NCBI GenBank assembly: GCA_035317605.1
Contig: DATHGT010000193.1
Coordinates: forward strand, 1-36,565
Length of the DNA: 36,565 nucleotides
Source: DATHGT01 sp035317605
Lineage (GTDB): Bacteria > Methylomirabilota > Methylomirabilia > Rokubacteriales > CSP1-6
Direction of reading: 5' to 3'
The notes beneath the pieces are model-generated. The model saw only the letters and a list, made by a program, of their open reading frames with translations. It ran no database searches and was not told the origin of the DNA. Of the stretch, positions 19,008-28,012 are shown in pieces. A program made the position numbers and the translations under genes. Numbering within the stretch: position 1 is the first letter of the stretch; each line of letters opens with the position of its first letter.

Positions 19008-19802
19008 CTAAATCATGACTCCGCCGTCGACGGGGAGCGCGATGCCGGTGATGTTGCGCGCCTCGTCGGAGGCGAGGAACACCGCGGCCCAGCCGATGTC
19101 CTCGGGCGTCTGCTCGCGCTTGAGCGGCACCAGATCGCCCACGCGCTTGTCGAACACCTGGCGCGGGGTCATGCCCTTGAACGCGGGGTTGGTCTCGGCG
19201 ATGTGGGCGGCCAGCTTCTGCCAGAAGTCGGTGTAGAGGACGCCGGGACAGATTGCGTTGACGGTGATGCCGTGGGGCGCCAGCTCCTTGGCCACGATCT
19301 TGGTCAGCGTGATCACGCCCATCTTGGCCACGCTGTAGGGCGGCATGGTCGTCGCGGAGATCGGCCCCGCGATCGAGGCGATGTTGATGATGCGCCCGCT
19401 CTTGCGCTCGATCATGTGCGCCGCCACCGCCTTGGAGACGAGGAAGACCGACTTGGTGTTGACCGCGAACGTCCTGTCCCAGTCCTCCTCGGTGTTGTTG
19501 GTGAAGGGCAGGCCGGGCGGCGAGGCCAAGCCGGCGTTGTTCACCACGATGTCGATCTTGCCGAGCGTGTCACGCACCCGATCGGTCATGGCCTTGACGT
19601 CGGCGGCGCTGGTGACGTCGGTCTTCATGGCGAGCGCCTTGCGACCGAGCGCTTTCACCTCGGCGGAGACCTTGTCGGCGTTGATCACCTGGATGTCGGG
19701 GATGGCGATGTCGGCGCCTTCCCTGGCCATGGCCAGCACGATCCCGCGCCCGATCCCGCTCCCGCCGCCCGTCACCACCGCGACCTTCCCCTCCAACCGC
19801 AT
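19008..19802 (-). CDS. Short-chain dehydrogenase/reductase (SDR)
   Basis: 264 residues, classical SDR. The cofactor loop TGGGSGIGRG starts at residue 11. Other features are NNAGLAS, the catalytic Ser in INIASIAGPIS, YSVAKMG with the Tyr-Lys pair, and the C-terminal ITGIALPVDGGVMI. It oxidises or reduces a hydroxyl/keto group with NAD(P), probably the 3-hydroxyacyl-CoA step next to the acyl-CoA dehydrogenase and hydratase-like enzyme. The ATG at 19802 is chosen because a perfect GGAGG lies six bases upstream and the protein then starts MRLEGKVAVVTG. A longer reading to 19886 adds 28 residues with no SDR character. It is the first gene of the three-gene operon. Confidence 0.93.
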   Translation of the reverse strand: MRLEGKVAVVTGGGSGIGRGIVLAMAREGADIAIPDIQVINADKVSAEVKALGRKALAMKTDVTSAADVKAMTDRVRDTLGKIDIVVNNAGLASPPGLPFTNNTEEDWDRTFAVNTKSVFLVSKAVAAHMIERKSGRIINIASIAGPISATTMPPYSVAKMGVITLTKIVAKELAPHGITVNAICPGVLYTDFWQKLAAHIAETNPAFKGMTPRQVFDKRVGDLVPLKREQTPEDIGWAAVFLASDEARNITGIALPVDGGVMI

Positions 19803-19956
19803 GAAAATCCTCCACTCCGCTTCTTGATTTTGCCGCGCGTCCGTTTCGGCAGGCCACATGACAACACAGCCCCCTCGAAGCCGCAACCGGTCCGGCGATG
19901 AGAACTTCAGTGGGCCTGGGTTGCGTGCCGGCTCTGCCGGCGAAGCCTCTGCCGAG

Positions 19957-20844
19957 CTACTTCACCGCGTCTCTGAAGCGACGGAGCAGGTCGAGGTGAC
20001 CGTCCGGAAATTTCAGGCCGGCTCCGCGGGGCTCGCCGATGACCGACGTCGCGCCGAGGGTGTGCCACGCCTCGACCTGCCTCGTCCATCCATCGGCAGC
20101 CTGGCCGGCGAGGTGGATGCGTCCCTCCAGGGGGAGGTGGGCGGGATCGCGGCCGGCCTCGCGCGCGTATCCGTGCACGCGGGCGACCAGAGCCTGTCCG
20201 TTGGCGTCGAGCGTGAGGTTCGGGCTCCAGCCGTCGGCAAGCCGCGCGACCCGCCGCAGCGCGGCGTCGGGCGGCACCGTCCGCTCGCGGCCGCCGACGC
20301 CGAACCAGATGGGAATCGGCCGCTGGATCGGCAGCGGACACAGGCCGGCGTGATCGATCCGGTGGAACTCCCCGCGGAAATCGACGACCGGCTGGGTCCA
20401 CAGGGCGCGCATGACCGCCACCTGCTCGGCGGCCCGGCGCCCGCGGTTGTCGAACGTCTCGTTCAGCGCCTCGAACTCGACGGCGTTCCAGCCCACGCCG
20501 ATGCCCAGACGCAGCCGCCCGCCGCTCAGCACGTCGATCTGCGCCGCCTGCTTGGCCACCAGCGCGGTCTGCCGCTGGGGCAGGATCAGGATGCCGGTGG
20601 CCAGCGTGATCCGGCGCGTGATCGCCGCCAGGTACGCCAGCAGCGTCATCGACTCGTGGACCACGGACTCGTGCGAGTAGGCGATCAGCGACGGATGCTG
20701 ATGATGGCGCGGGTCGGCGCCCAGCACGTGATCGGCCACGAAGAGATGGTCGAAGCCCGATTGTTCAATCTCCCGGACGAACTCGCCGATGGCCGCGACG
20801 TCGGTGCCGCACTCGGTTTGGGGAAAGATGGCGCCGACTTTCAT
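19957..20844 (-). CDS. LLM-class F420/flavin-dependent oxidoreductase
   Basis: 295 residues, luciferase-like TIM barrel. It starts MKVGAIFPQTECGTD and has the segments FDHLFVADHVLGADP, RITLATGILILPQR and GGRLRLGIGVGWNAVEFEAL, typical of the group called TIGR03619-like F420-dependent oxidoreductases. Whether it uses F420 or FMN cannot be decided from sequence alone. The ATG at 20844 has GGGAGGT eight bases upstream; a longer reading to 21192 is antisense to the SMP-30 gene. An extended -10 (TGCTACGCT, around 20894-20902) lies about 50 bases upstream. It is 154 bases upstream of the SDR and on the same strand, so it may share a transcript with the acyl-CoA operon. A GCCGGC-TCT-GCCGGC hairpin (19927-19941) lies between. 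Confidence 0.88.
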   Translation of the reverse strand: MKVGAIFPQTECGTDVAAIGEFVREIEQSGFDHLFVADHVLGADPRHHQHPSLIAYSHESVVHESMTLLAYLAAITRRITLATGILILPQRQTALVAKQAAQIDVLSGGRLRLGIGVGWNAVEFEALNETFDNRGRRAAEQVAVMRALWTQPVVDFRGEFHRIDHAGLCPLPIQRPIPIWFGVGGRERTVPPDAALRRVARLADGWSPNLTLDANGQALVARVHGYAREAGRDPAHLPLEGRIHLAGQAADGWTRQVEAWHTLGATSVIGEPRGAGLKFPDGHLDLLRRFRDAVK

Positions 20845-20968
20845 GCCCTGTGACCTCCCGATCCGAAGAGATGGCCCCGGCCCGCGACCGCGGTAGCGTA
20901 GCACCCGCCGGCCGCGAGCCGATCGGGTTACCATTCCGCGAACGCTCACTGATCCCGAGGAGGCCTGC

Positions 20969-21886
20969 ATGGCGCCGCTCGAAGTGCGTGACGCTCGTCT
21001 ACATGATCTCGTCGCCCCCGACGCGCCGATCGACCGCGTCGCCGGTGGACTTGGCTTCACCGAAGGCCCGGTGTGGCGCGGGGGCGCGCTGCTGTTCAGC
21101 GACATCCCGAACAAGCGCATCGCCCGCTGGCGGAGTCTGCCTGAGGGGCCGGAGCTGACCACGTACGCGACCGGCATGTCCAACGGTCTCACGCTGGACC
21201 GTCAGGGCCGCGTGCTGGCCGCCGAGCACGACGGCCGCCGCGTGACGCGCGTCGCCGACGACGGTACCCGCACCGTGCTGGCCGAGCGGTTCCAGGGCAA
21301 GCGGCTGAACAGCCCCAACGACATCGTCACCAGGTCCGACGGCTCGATCTACCTCACCGACCCACCCTACGCCGTGCAGCCGAGCCGCCCGGGCACGGTG
21401 CGGCCCGCCGGCTGGTGGACCCAGCCGATCCCGGGAAAGGAGCAATCGGCCCACGGCGTGTACCGTCTCGCTCCCGACGGCGCGCTGCAGCTGGTCGTGG
21501 ACGACTTCGCGCTGCCCAACGGCCTGGCCTTTTCGCCCGACGAGTCCGTGCTCTACATCGACGACTCCGCGCACAAGCACATCCGCGCGTTCGACGTGCG
21601 GCCCGACGGCACCCTGACCGGCGGCCGCATCCTGCTCGACATGGCGTCGGACGATCCAGGAGTCCCCGACGGCCTCAAGGTGGACGTGCGGGGCAACGTG
21701 TTCTGCACCGGACCCGGCGGCGTCTGGGTGTGCGGACCCGACGGCAAGCTCCTGGGACGGATCGTCTTCCCCGAGCTGCCCGCGAACGTCGCGTGGGGCG
21801 AGGACGGCAGCGTCCTCTTCGCCACCGCGCGGACCAGCGTCTACCGTCTGCCCACGAAGACGCGCGGCACGCTGCCCGGCGCGTGA
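20969..21886 (+). CDS. SMP-30/gluconolactonase family protein
   Basis: 305 residues, six-bladed beta-propeller. Metal-site residues are visible as E32 in FTEGPVW, N in LNSPNDIV, and N and D in NGLAFSPDESVLYIDDS. Such enzymes hydrolyse aldonolactones to aldonic acids with a divalent metal. The ATG has a strong GAGGAGG six bases upstream. Its stop overlaps the start of the CaiB gene by one base (TGATG), so it heads a coupled operon with CaiB, an adenylate cyclase and a sugar-acid dehydratase. With the dehydratase it would supply lactone to aldonate to 2-keto-3-deoxy-aldonate steps (inference from family roles). The gene is divergent from the LLM oxidoreductase. Confidence 0.92.
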   Translation: MAPLEVRDARLHDLVAPDAPIDRVAGGLGFTEGPVWRGGALLFSDIPNKRIARWRSLPEGPELTTYATGMSNGLTLDRQGRVLAAEHDGRRVTRVADDGTRTVLAERFQGKRLNSPNDIVTRSDGSIYLTDPPYAVQPSRPGTVRPAGWWTQPIPGKEQSAHGVYRLAPDGALQLVVDDFALPNGLAFSPDESVLYIDDSAHKHIRAFDVRPDGTLTGGRILLDMASDDPGVPDGLKVDVRGNVFCTGPGGVWVCGPDGKLLGRIVFPELPANVAWGEDGSVLFATARTSVYRLPTKTRGTLPGA

Positions 21887-23070
21887 TGCTGGAGGGCATT
21901 CGCGTCCTCGACCTCTCGCGGGTCATCGCCGGCCCCTACTGCGCGATGATGCTCGCCGACCTCGGCGCCGACGTCGTCAAGGTCGAGCGACCCGGCCGCG
22001 GCGACGACATGCGCTATCTCGGCGAGGGCAAGGACGGCATGAGCCTGGGCTTCGCCATGATCAATCGCAACAAGCGCGGCATCGCGGTCGATTTGCAGCA
22101 CCCGGAGGGTTCGCGGCTCGTCGCCGAGCTGGCCCGACGCTCGGACGTCATCCTCGAAAATTTTGTTCCCGGCGTCGCCGAGCGTCTCGGCCTCGGCTAC
22201 CCGGCGATGAGCGCGGCGAACCCCGCCGTCGTCTACGCCTCGGTCAGCGGCTACGGGCAGGACGGACCGTACGCCAGCCGTCCCGGCTACAACACGATCG
22301 CGATGGGCATGAGCGGGTTGATGGCGCTCACCGGGCAGCCGGGCGACCCGCCCACCCGGCCCGGCGGCTCGATCTCCGACGTCGCCGCGTCCTACATCGC
22401 GTTCGGCGCGGTGTGCGCGGCGCTCGTCCAGCGCTTCCGCACCGGGCGCGGCGCGCACCTCGACGTGAGCCTGCTCGCCTCCAGCGTCGCGCTGCTGCCG
22501 GATCCCTCGGCGCACTACTTCGCGAGCGGCGTGGCGCCTCAGCGCGTGGGCAACCGCAATCCCAACGTGACGCCGGCCGAGGCCTTCCGAGCCGCGGACG
22601 GCTTCATCAACGTCGTCATCCTCAACCCCGATCAGTACGCGAAGTTCTGCAAGGCCCTGGGCGACGAAGCCCTCGTCACCGAGCCACGGTTCGCCAACAA
22701 CGAGGCGCGGCTCGCCAACCATCCCGACTTCAAGGCGCGGGTGGAGGCGGCGCTCTCCAGGCGTCCGGTCGCCGAGTGGGTCGAGCGCCTGATCGCCGCC
22801 GGCATCGCGGCCGGTCCCATCTACGAGTTCGACCAGGTCTTCGAGGACCCGCAGGTCCGCCACATGGGCATGGTGCGTGACGTCGACCAGCCCGGACTCG
22901 GCACCGTGCGAATGCTCGGCTTCCCGTTCGCGGTCGACGCGGGGCGCCCGCCGGTCCGGCGGCCCGCACCCAGGCTCGGCCAGCACACGCGAGAAGTACT
23001 CGTCGAGCTCGGGATGCCCGAGAGCGAGGTCGATCGCCTGATCGGTGTCGGCGCGATCGCGGACTCGTGA
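21886..23070 (+). CDS. CaiB/BaiF family (class III) CoA-transferase
   Basis: 394 residues. The N-terminal LEGIRVLDLSRVIAGPYCAMMLADLGADVVKVE is the CoA-binding signature. The catalytic Asp is D165 (GSISDVAASY), aligning with the Asp of formyl-CoA transferase. FRTGRGAHLDVSLLAS and the C-terminal GEHT-like stretch (RLGQHTREVLVELG) complete the family pattern. It moves CoA between carboxylic acids, activating an acid for beta-oxidation-type steps. The acid is unknown; a sugar-derived acid is possible by context. The ATG shares one base with the SMP-30 stop, and the next gene starts one base after its stop. Confidence 0.94.
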   Translation: MLEGIRVLDLSRVIAGPYCAMMLADLGADVVKVERPGRGDDMRYLGEGKDGMSLGFAMINRNKRGIAVDLQHPEGSRLVAELARRSDVILENFVPGVAERLGLGYPAMSAANPAVVYASVSGYGQDGPYASRPGYNTIAMGMSGLMALTGQPGDPPTRPGGSISDVAASYIAFGAVCAALVQRFRTGRGAHLDVSLLASSVALLPDPSAHYFASGVAPQRVGNRNPNVTPAEAFRAADGFINVVILNPDQYAKFCKALGDEALVTEPRFANNEARLANHPDFKARVEAALSRRPVAEWVERLIAAGIAAGPIYEFDQVFEDPQVRHMGMVRDVDQPGLGTVRMLGFPFAVDAGRPPVRRPAPRLGQHTREVLVELGMPESEVDRLIGVGAIADS

Positions 23071-23071
23071 C

Positions 23072-24415
23072 ATGCGGACCGACCTCGATGCGAGAGCGCG
23101 GCTCGAGGCGGCCTTCGCGCGCGAGGAGCGGCGCGGGCTGATGGTCGCCGCCGCCACGCGCTCGGCCGCGGTGGCGGTGATCATCGGCTGGCTGGCGGCG
23201 TCGACCCCCGATCGGGGCCTCGCCTTCGCGTGGGTGCTGGGCACCGCGTCCGTGTTCCTGGTCACCGGGCTCGTCCAGTTCTGGGTGTACCACCGGGCGT
23301 GGGCGCCGTCGGTCATGCCCTACGTGTTCACGCTGGTGGATTCGCTGGCCCTCGCCGCGGTGCTCCTGTTGCCGAATCCGTTCCAGACGCCGGGCCTGCC
23401 GCGTGCCCTGCCCTTGCGCTACGCCTCGTTCCTGTACTTCTTCGTGCTGCTCATGCAGGCGGCCTTCTCGTTCCGGCCGCGCTTGCTCGTCTGGACCGGA
23501 CTGTGCGGCGCCGGCGCCTGGACGGTCGGCTTTCTCTGGATCGCGACCCGGCCGGAGAGCATCGTCGACCCGAGCGGCGGCGGCGATCGCGCGGCCATGC
23601 TCACCTCGTACTTCGATCCGAACTATGTGTCCGTCTTGAAGTACGAGAACGAGATCCTGGCGTTCCTGCTGGTGAGCGCGGGCCTGGCCCTTCTCGTCCG
23701 CCGCTCGCGCGCGCTGGTGGCCGAGCGGGCCGAGGCCGAGCGGGCGCGCGGCAACCTGGCGCGCTATTTCTCGCCCAAGGTGGTCGACACGCTGGCCGGG
23801 CGCGACGAGCCGCTCGGCCGCGTCCGCCGGCAGGCCGTGGGCGTGCTGTTCGCCGATCTGGTTGGCTTCACGACCCTGGCCGAGGCCATGACGCCGGAAG
23901 AGGTCATGGCGCTGTTACGCGATCTGCACGGCCGCATGGAAGAAGAAGTGTTTCGCTACCGCGGCTGCCTGGAGAAGTTCATCGGCGACGCGCTGCTGGC
24001 CACGTTCGGCGTTCCCGACGTGGGACCGCGAGACGCCACCGACGCGCTCGCCTGCGCGCGCGGGATGCTGGCCGCGCTGGACGGCTGGAACCGCGAGCGC
24101 GCGGCGGCGGGCCAGGCCCCGCTGCGCATGGGAGTCGGCCTGCACTACGGCCAGGCCGTGCTGGGGGACATCGGCAGCGCCCGGAGCATGGCCTTCGCCA
24201 CCGTCGGAGACACCACCAACGTCGCCAGTCGGCTGCAGGCATTGACGCGCGATCTCGGCACGAGCCTCGTGGTCAGCCGCGCGCTGGTGCAGGCGATCGA
24301 GCGCGAGAACGCGGACGTCACGCTGCTGGAGGGCCTGACCGCGCGCGGCCCCCATACGCTTCGCGGGCGCGACACGCCGCTCGAGCTCTGGGCGGGAGGC
24401 GCGCTGTCGATATAA
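23072..24415 (+). CDS. Membrane-bound class III adenylate cyclase
   Basis: 447 residues. About six membrane segments (residues 30-210) lead through a short charged linker helix (210-235) into a class III cyclase domain. Metal-binding aspartates are D262 (LFADLVGF) and D306 (KFIGDALLATFG). Transition-state residues are N383 and R387 (VGDTTNVASRLQ), and K302 supports ATP specificity. All catalytic residues are present, so it should make cAMP. The N-terminal region lacks a known sensor domain; the membrane part may itself sense a ligand. It begins one base after the CoA-transferase stop and sits inside a catabolic operon, unusual for a signalling enzyme. An AT-richer gap of 23 bases with AGGAGG separates it from the dehydratase gene. 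Confidence 0.9.
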   Translation: MRTDLDARARLEAAFAREERRGLMVAAATRSAAVAVIIGWLAASTPDRGLAFAWVLGTASVFLVTGLVQFWVYHRAWAPSVMPYVFTLVDSLALAAVLLLPNPFQTPGLPRALPLRYASFLYFFVLLMQAAFSFRPRLLVWTGLCGAGAWTVGFLWIATRPESIVDPSGGGDRAAMLTSYFDPNYVSVLKYENEILAFLLVSAGLALLVRRSRALVAERAEAERARGNLARYFSPKVVDTLAGRDEPLGRVRRQAVGVLFADLVGFTTLAEAMTPEEVMALLRDLHGRMEEEVFRYRGCLEKFIGDALLATFGVPDVGPRDATDALACARGMLAALDGWNRERAAAGQAPLRMGVGLHYGQAVLGDIGSARSMAFATVGDTTNVASRLQALTRDLGTSLVVSRALVQAIERENADVTLLEGLTARGPHTLRGRDTPLELWAGGALSI

Positions 24416-24438
24416 ATCGATGCCTTCAGGAGGGCCGC

Positions 24439-26172
24439 ATGACCGCACACGCGCTACGCAGCCGCAACTGGTTCGGGCGTCAGGACCTCGATGGATTCGC
24501 CCATCGCTCGTGGCTCAAGACCGAGGGCTACAGCGATCTCGTCTTCGACGGACGTCCCGTCATCGGCATCGGCAACTCGTGGTCCGAGCTGACCAACTGC
24601 AACGCTCATCTGCGCCAGGTGGCCGAGGCGGTCAAGCGCGGCGTGTGGTCGGCGGGCGGCTTCCCGCTGGAGTTTCCGACCATCTCGCTGGGCGAAGTGT
24701 TGATGAAGCCCACGACCATGCTCTTCCGCAATCTCATGGCCATGGACGTGGAGGAGTGCATCCGCGCGTATCCGCTCGACGCGGTGGTGCTGCTCTCCGG
24801 CTGCGACAAGACCACGCCGGCCATGCTGATGGGCGCGGCCTCCGCCGACGTGCCGACGATCATGGTCACCGGCGGCCCGATGCTGAACGGGGTGTGGCGT
24901 CAGGAAGAGCTGGGCTCGGGAACCGACCTCTGGCGCCTCTGGGCCGAGAAGCGCGCGGGCCGGCTGACCGACGAGGAGCTGTGCGAGGCCGAGAGCTGCA
25001 TGTCGCGCTCGTCCGGTCACTGCATGGTGATGGGCACCGCGTCGACGATGGCCTCGATGGTCGAAGCGCTGGGGATGACCCTGCCCGGCAACGCCGCGAT
25101 CCCCGCCCCGGACTCGCGCCGGCTCGCGCTGGCTGAACTATCCGGCCGCCGCGCCGTCGAGATGGCCCAGGCGGGCGGCCCGAAGCCGTCCCAGATCCTC
25201 ACCGCCGACGCGTTCGACAACGCGATCCGCGCCGACATGGCGATCGGCGGCAGCACCAACGCGATCATCCACCTCGTGGCCATCGCCGGCCGCGCGGGCG
25301 TTCCGCTGCCACTGACGCGCTTCGACGAGCTGTCGCGCACCACCCCGTTCCTGGTCAACGTGCGGCCGTCCGGCAAGTATCTGATGGAGGACTTCTTCTA
25401 CGCGGGCGGGCTGCCCGTGGTGCTGCGCCAGCTCTTGCCGCTGCTCCACGGCGACACGCTCAGCGTCAACGGCCGCTCGCTGGCCGACAACGTCCGCGAT
25501 GCCGCCTGCTACAACGAGGACGTCATCCGCCCGCTCGACGTGCCGATCGCCCGCGAGGGCGGAACCGTGATCCTGCGCGGCAACCTCTGTCCCGACGGCG
25601 CGGTGCTCAAGCAATCCGCGGCGTCGCCGCACCTGCTCACCCATCGCGGCCGCGCGGTCGTGTTCGAGGACCATGCCGACCTGCACCGCCGCATCGACGA
25701 TTCGTCGCTCCCGGTCGACGAGACGTCGGTCCTCGTGCTCAAGCACGTCGGCCCCAAGGGCGCGCCGGGGATGCCCGAGTGGGGCGCCGCGCCGATTCCC
25801 ACGCGCTTGCTGCGCCAGGGCGTGAAGGACATGGTGCGGATCTCCGACGCGCGCATGAGCGGGACGTCGTACGGCACCGTCGTGCTCCACGTCGCGCCCG
25901 AGTCGGCCATCGGTGGGCCGCTCGCGCTCGTGCGCGACGGCGACGAGATCGAGCTGGACGTCCCGAACCGCAGCCTGAACTTACGGGTGAGCGACGACGA
26001 GCTGGCGCGCCGCCGCGCCGAATGGCGTCCGCGCGCGCCCCACTTCACCCGCGGCTACGGCCGGATGTTCCTCGATCACGTATTGCAGGCCAACGAAGGC
26101 TGCGACTTCGACTACCTGCGCGGCGGAACACCAGTCCGCGCCGAGGACACCGCCGGCCCCTCCCACGCCTGA
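24439..26172 (+). CDS. IlvD/Edd family sugar-acid dehydratase (L-arabinonate dehydratase type)
   Basis: 577 residues. The N-terminal SRNWFGRQDLDGFAHRSWLK is typical of pentonate dehydratases rather than IlvD. Three iron-sulfur cysteines are visible: C54 (LTNCNAH), C122 (LSGCDKTTP) and C195 (SGHCMVMG). The catalytic serine lies in RMSGTSYG, about S474. From memory of the characterised Rhizobium L-arabinonate dehydratase, the cysteine spacing is the same. It should remove water from a C5-C6 aldonate to give 2-keto-3-deoxy-aldonate, the step after the SMP-30 lactonase. The exact sugar is not fixed. It has a strong AGGAGG six bases before the ATG and is the last gene of its operon. Confidence 0.92.
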   Translation: MTAHALRSRNWFGRQDLDGFAHRSWLKTEGYSDLVFDGRPVIGIGNSWSELTNCNAHLRQVAEAVKRGVWSAGGFPLEFPTISLGEVLMKPTTMLFRNLMAMDVEECIRAYPLDAVVLLSGCDKTTPAMLMGAASADVPTIMVTGGPMLNGVWRQEELGSGTDLWRLWAEKRAGRLTDEELCEAESCMSRSSGHCMVMGTASTMASMVEALGMTLPGNAAIPAPDSRRLALAELSGRRAVEMAQAGGPKPSQILTADAFDNAIRADMAIGGSTNAIIHLVAIAGRAGVPLPLTRFDELSRTTPFLVNVRPSGKYLMEDFFYAGGLPVVLRQLLPLLHGDTLSVNGRSLADNVRDAACYNEDVIRPLDVPIAREGGTVILRGNLCPDGAVLKQSAASPHLLTHRGRAVVFEDHADLHRRIDDSSLPVDETSVLVLKHVGPKGAPGMPEWGAAPIPTRLLRQGVKDMVRISDARMSGTSYGTVVLHVAPESAIGGPLALVRDGDEIELDVPNRSLNLRVSDDELARRRAEWRPRAPHFTRGYGRMFLDHVLQANEGCDFDYLRGGTPVRAEDTAGPSHA

Positions 26173-26211
26173 ACCGGCGATGTCACTCGACGCGGACGAC
26201 CGCGTCTTCGG

Positions 26212-27720
26212 TCAGTTCGCTCGACTCGGCGGATCGGCGGCGCTACGCCGCAGACTCTCGATCTCTCGCTCCGCATCGCGGAGCCGCCGCTCCAGCAGTC
26301 CCATCTGCGCCGCCAGGATGACGCCCACGCGCTCGTACTGCACGGCATCGGGCACCTTCTGCGCCGCCGGGCGGAGATGACTCTGCCCGGGACCATCCGC
26401 GACATAGTCCTCGGCGCGATAGCGCCAGTGGACCAGGCGCGAGTCGATGTTGGCCAGATCCTCGGCCACGAAGCCGAACCACTCCAGAGCGGGATCATCG
26501 GCAGGACTCGACGAGTGGTAGACGATCGCGGCGCCGGCCAGGCCGTTGGCCAGCCGCGTCACTTCGTCCTCCGACAGCGGCTGGATATCGTGCTTGTAGC
26601 GCCGGCTGGAGGTCTGGAGCAGGAGGGAGTTCGAGCTCCCCGTGGCGGCCACCACCGGCGTCCCGGAGCCCGAGGAAATGCGGGGCAGGTAGACCGCGCC
26701 GGCGTCGTGGATCGCGAAGTTGACGGCAGTGTAGCCGGAATTGACGATATCGAACACACTATTGTTCTGATAGCGCAGGTAGGGCCCGCCCGTCCCGGCG
26801 CCGCCACCGCCCATCCGGATCGCCGCGGCGGAGAAAGAGGTGTTGGAGAAGTCGAGGCCCACCGAGTAGCTGCCCCCGCCATGGGTCGTGATCAGGGTCC
26901 CGTCGGAGCGCACGGACTGCTGGGGGGAGGTGTCGAAGCGGATGCCTTCAGCGTACCCATAGGCGCTCGGCTGGTTGACGAACCTGAGCGCGATGTTCCG
27001 CCCCGTCGGCGTTCCCGTCGACGTGGTGACGTCGACGATCTGCACGCCGATCTTCTCGCCGGCGTTGATCTGCATGTCGGTGTTGACCTCGACCGCGTAC
27101 AGGTTGGTGTTGGACGTGGCCCCCGCGTACCCTTGGGGGCACGCGCCGTTGACAGGACTGACGCCGCCGAGGCACCGGGCGGCCGCGTAGGGGTACACGC
27201 CAAAGATGTTGCCCGGTGAGTCCCCATAGGTAAATCCGCCGAGCGCGACGTAGTCCGTCCCCGCGGTTCCGCCCTCGATGAAGTGCGAGGCGACCGTCAG
27301 ATACCGCATGCCCGAGCCGCCGCCGGCGTGATTGCCGTTGAACCAGTGCATGTACTGGCCGGCACTGGTGGTCAGAGACTCCGTGGTTTGAAAGAGCGTG
27401 GCCTGTCCCGTGCTACCGCCCGAGGTCTGATAATCGACGAAGAGCGCGTTGAGCGACGTATCAGTCTGCTTGATGTACTGGCGCGCCCCGGTGCCGGAGG
27501 CCGACGCCCCGACGCCGAGGCCCGAGAACTGCGGCGTGGCCCCGGTGTGGATGTTCTGCGGCAGCGACAGCGTGATGGTGGTGCCGCCGACCGCGACGCT
27601 GACCTGGTTCGTGGTGCCGGCGAGGGTCAGGATTCCGGTGGCGCCGTTGAGGCTGATGACCTGGGCATGGACCGGTGAGGCGAGCAGGACGACCGCGAGA
27701 CCGAAGACGAGCGCTTTCAT
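26212..27720 (-). CDS. Secreted tail-fibre-like protein with C-terminal S74 autochaperone domain
   Basis: 502 residues. A signal peptide (MKALVFGLAVVLLASPVHA) leads into a phage-tail-like segment (ISLNGATGILTLAGTTNQ, LSLPQNIHTGATPQFSGL), then a glycine/serine/threonine-rich beta region. The end is a peptidase S74 intramolecular chaperone domain starting near S371-S372 (TSSRRYKHDIQPLS), with WFGFVAEDL and a C-terminal coiled coil (ILAAQMGLLERRLRDAEREIESL). S74 domains trimerise tail spikes and then cut themselves off at a serine; S371 is the likely nucleophile. The signal peptide implies export of a cell-surface trimer rather than a virion part. The ATG at 27720 has AGGAGG eight bases upstream; a longer GTG start would overlap it. 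Base composition is more AT-rich than the neighbours, suggesting transfer. Confidence 0.85.
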   Translation of the reverse strand: MKALVFGLAVVLLASPVHAQVISLNGATGILTLAGTTNQVSVAVGGTTITLSLPQNIHTGATPQFSGLGVGASASGTGARQYIKQTDTSLNALFVDYQTSGGSTGQATLFQTTESLTTSAGQYMHWFNGNHAGGGSGMRYLTVASHFIEGGTAGTDYVALGGFTYGDSPGNIFGVYPYAAARCLGGVSPVNGACPQGYAGATSNTNLYAVEVNTDMQINAGEKIGVQIVDVTTSTGTPTGRNIALRFVNQPSAYGYAEGIRFDTSPQQSVRSDGTLITTHGGGSYSVGLDFSNTSFSAAAIRMGGGGAGTGGPYLRYQNNSVFDIVNSGYTAVNFAIHDAGAVYLPRISSGSGTPVVAATGSSNSLLLQTSSRRYKHDIQPLSEDEVTRLANGLAGAAIVYHSSSPADDPALEWFGFVAEDLANIDSRLVHWRYRAEDYVADGPGQSHLRPAAQKVPDAVQYERVGVILAAQMGLLERRLRDAEREIESLRRSAADPPSRAN

Positions 27721-27745
27721 CACAAACACCTCCTGCTGCGGGTGA

Positions 27746-28012
27746 CTATTTCGCCGGCGTCACCGCCGGGGCCGAGGGAGTCGCCGGAGCCGCGGGAGGG
27801 GCAGAACTGTGGGCCTTGAGAATCCGCTCGTACTCGGCGATGCGGATCTTCAGGTTGGCCATCTCGAGGGCATAGCCTGCGATGACCACGTTCTGCGCTT
27901 CACACGGCGAGGGGGCCGGAGCGGCCTGAGGCGCGGGTTGAGCGTGGACCCGCGGACCGGGTCCAGCGAACGCGAGGGCTGTGAGGAGAATCACGGAGAG
28001 GCGGAACCACAT
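27746..28012 (-). CDS. Small secreted helical protein, partner of the S74 protein
   Basis: 88 residues. A signal peptide (MWFRLSVILLTALAFAGPGPRVHAQ) is followed by a proline/alanine linker with one Cys, a short helix (ALEMANLKIRIAEYERILKAH) with coiled-coil character, and a proline/alanine-rich tail. The function is unknown. It is 25 bases upstream of the S74 gene on the same strand, so the two are probably co-transcribed and both exported. It may be a stalk, chaperone or anchor for the S74 trimer (inference). The ATG at 28012 is preferred because it starts the signal peptide; the longer reading to 28072 adds 20 residues without secretion features. A possible TTGCAA-17-TATGGA promoter lies near 28095-28123. 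Confidence 0.65.
   Translation of the reverse strand: MWFRLSVILLTALAFAGPGPRVHAQPAPQAAPAPSPCEAQNVVIAGYALEMANLKIRIAEYERILKAHSSAPPAAPATPSAPAVTPAK

Noticed and set aside
17814..19901. A 695-residue plus-strand open frame
   Set aside because: It is antisense to the acyl-CoA dehydrogenase and SDR, both with intact motifs.
19927..19941. GCCGGC-TCT-GCCGGC hairpin as a terminator
   Set aside because: The stem is short, there is no T-run, and such GC palindromes are common in this composition. It is mentioned only as context.
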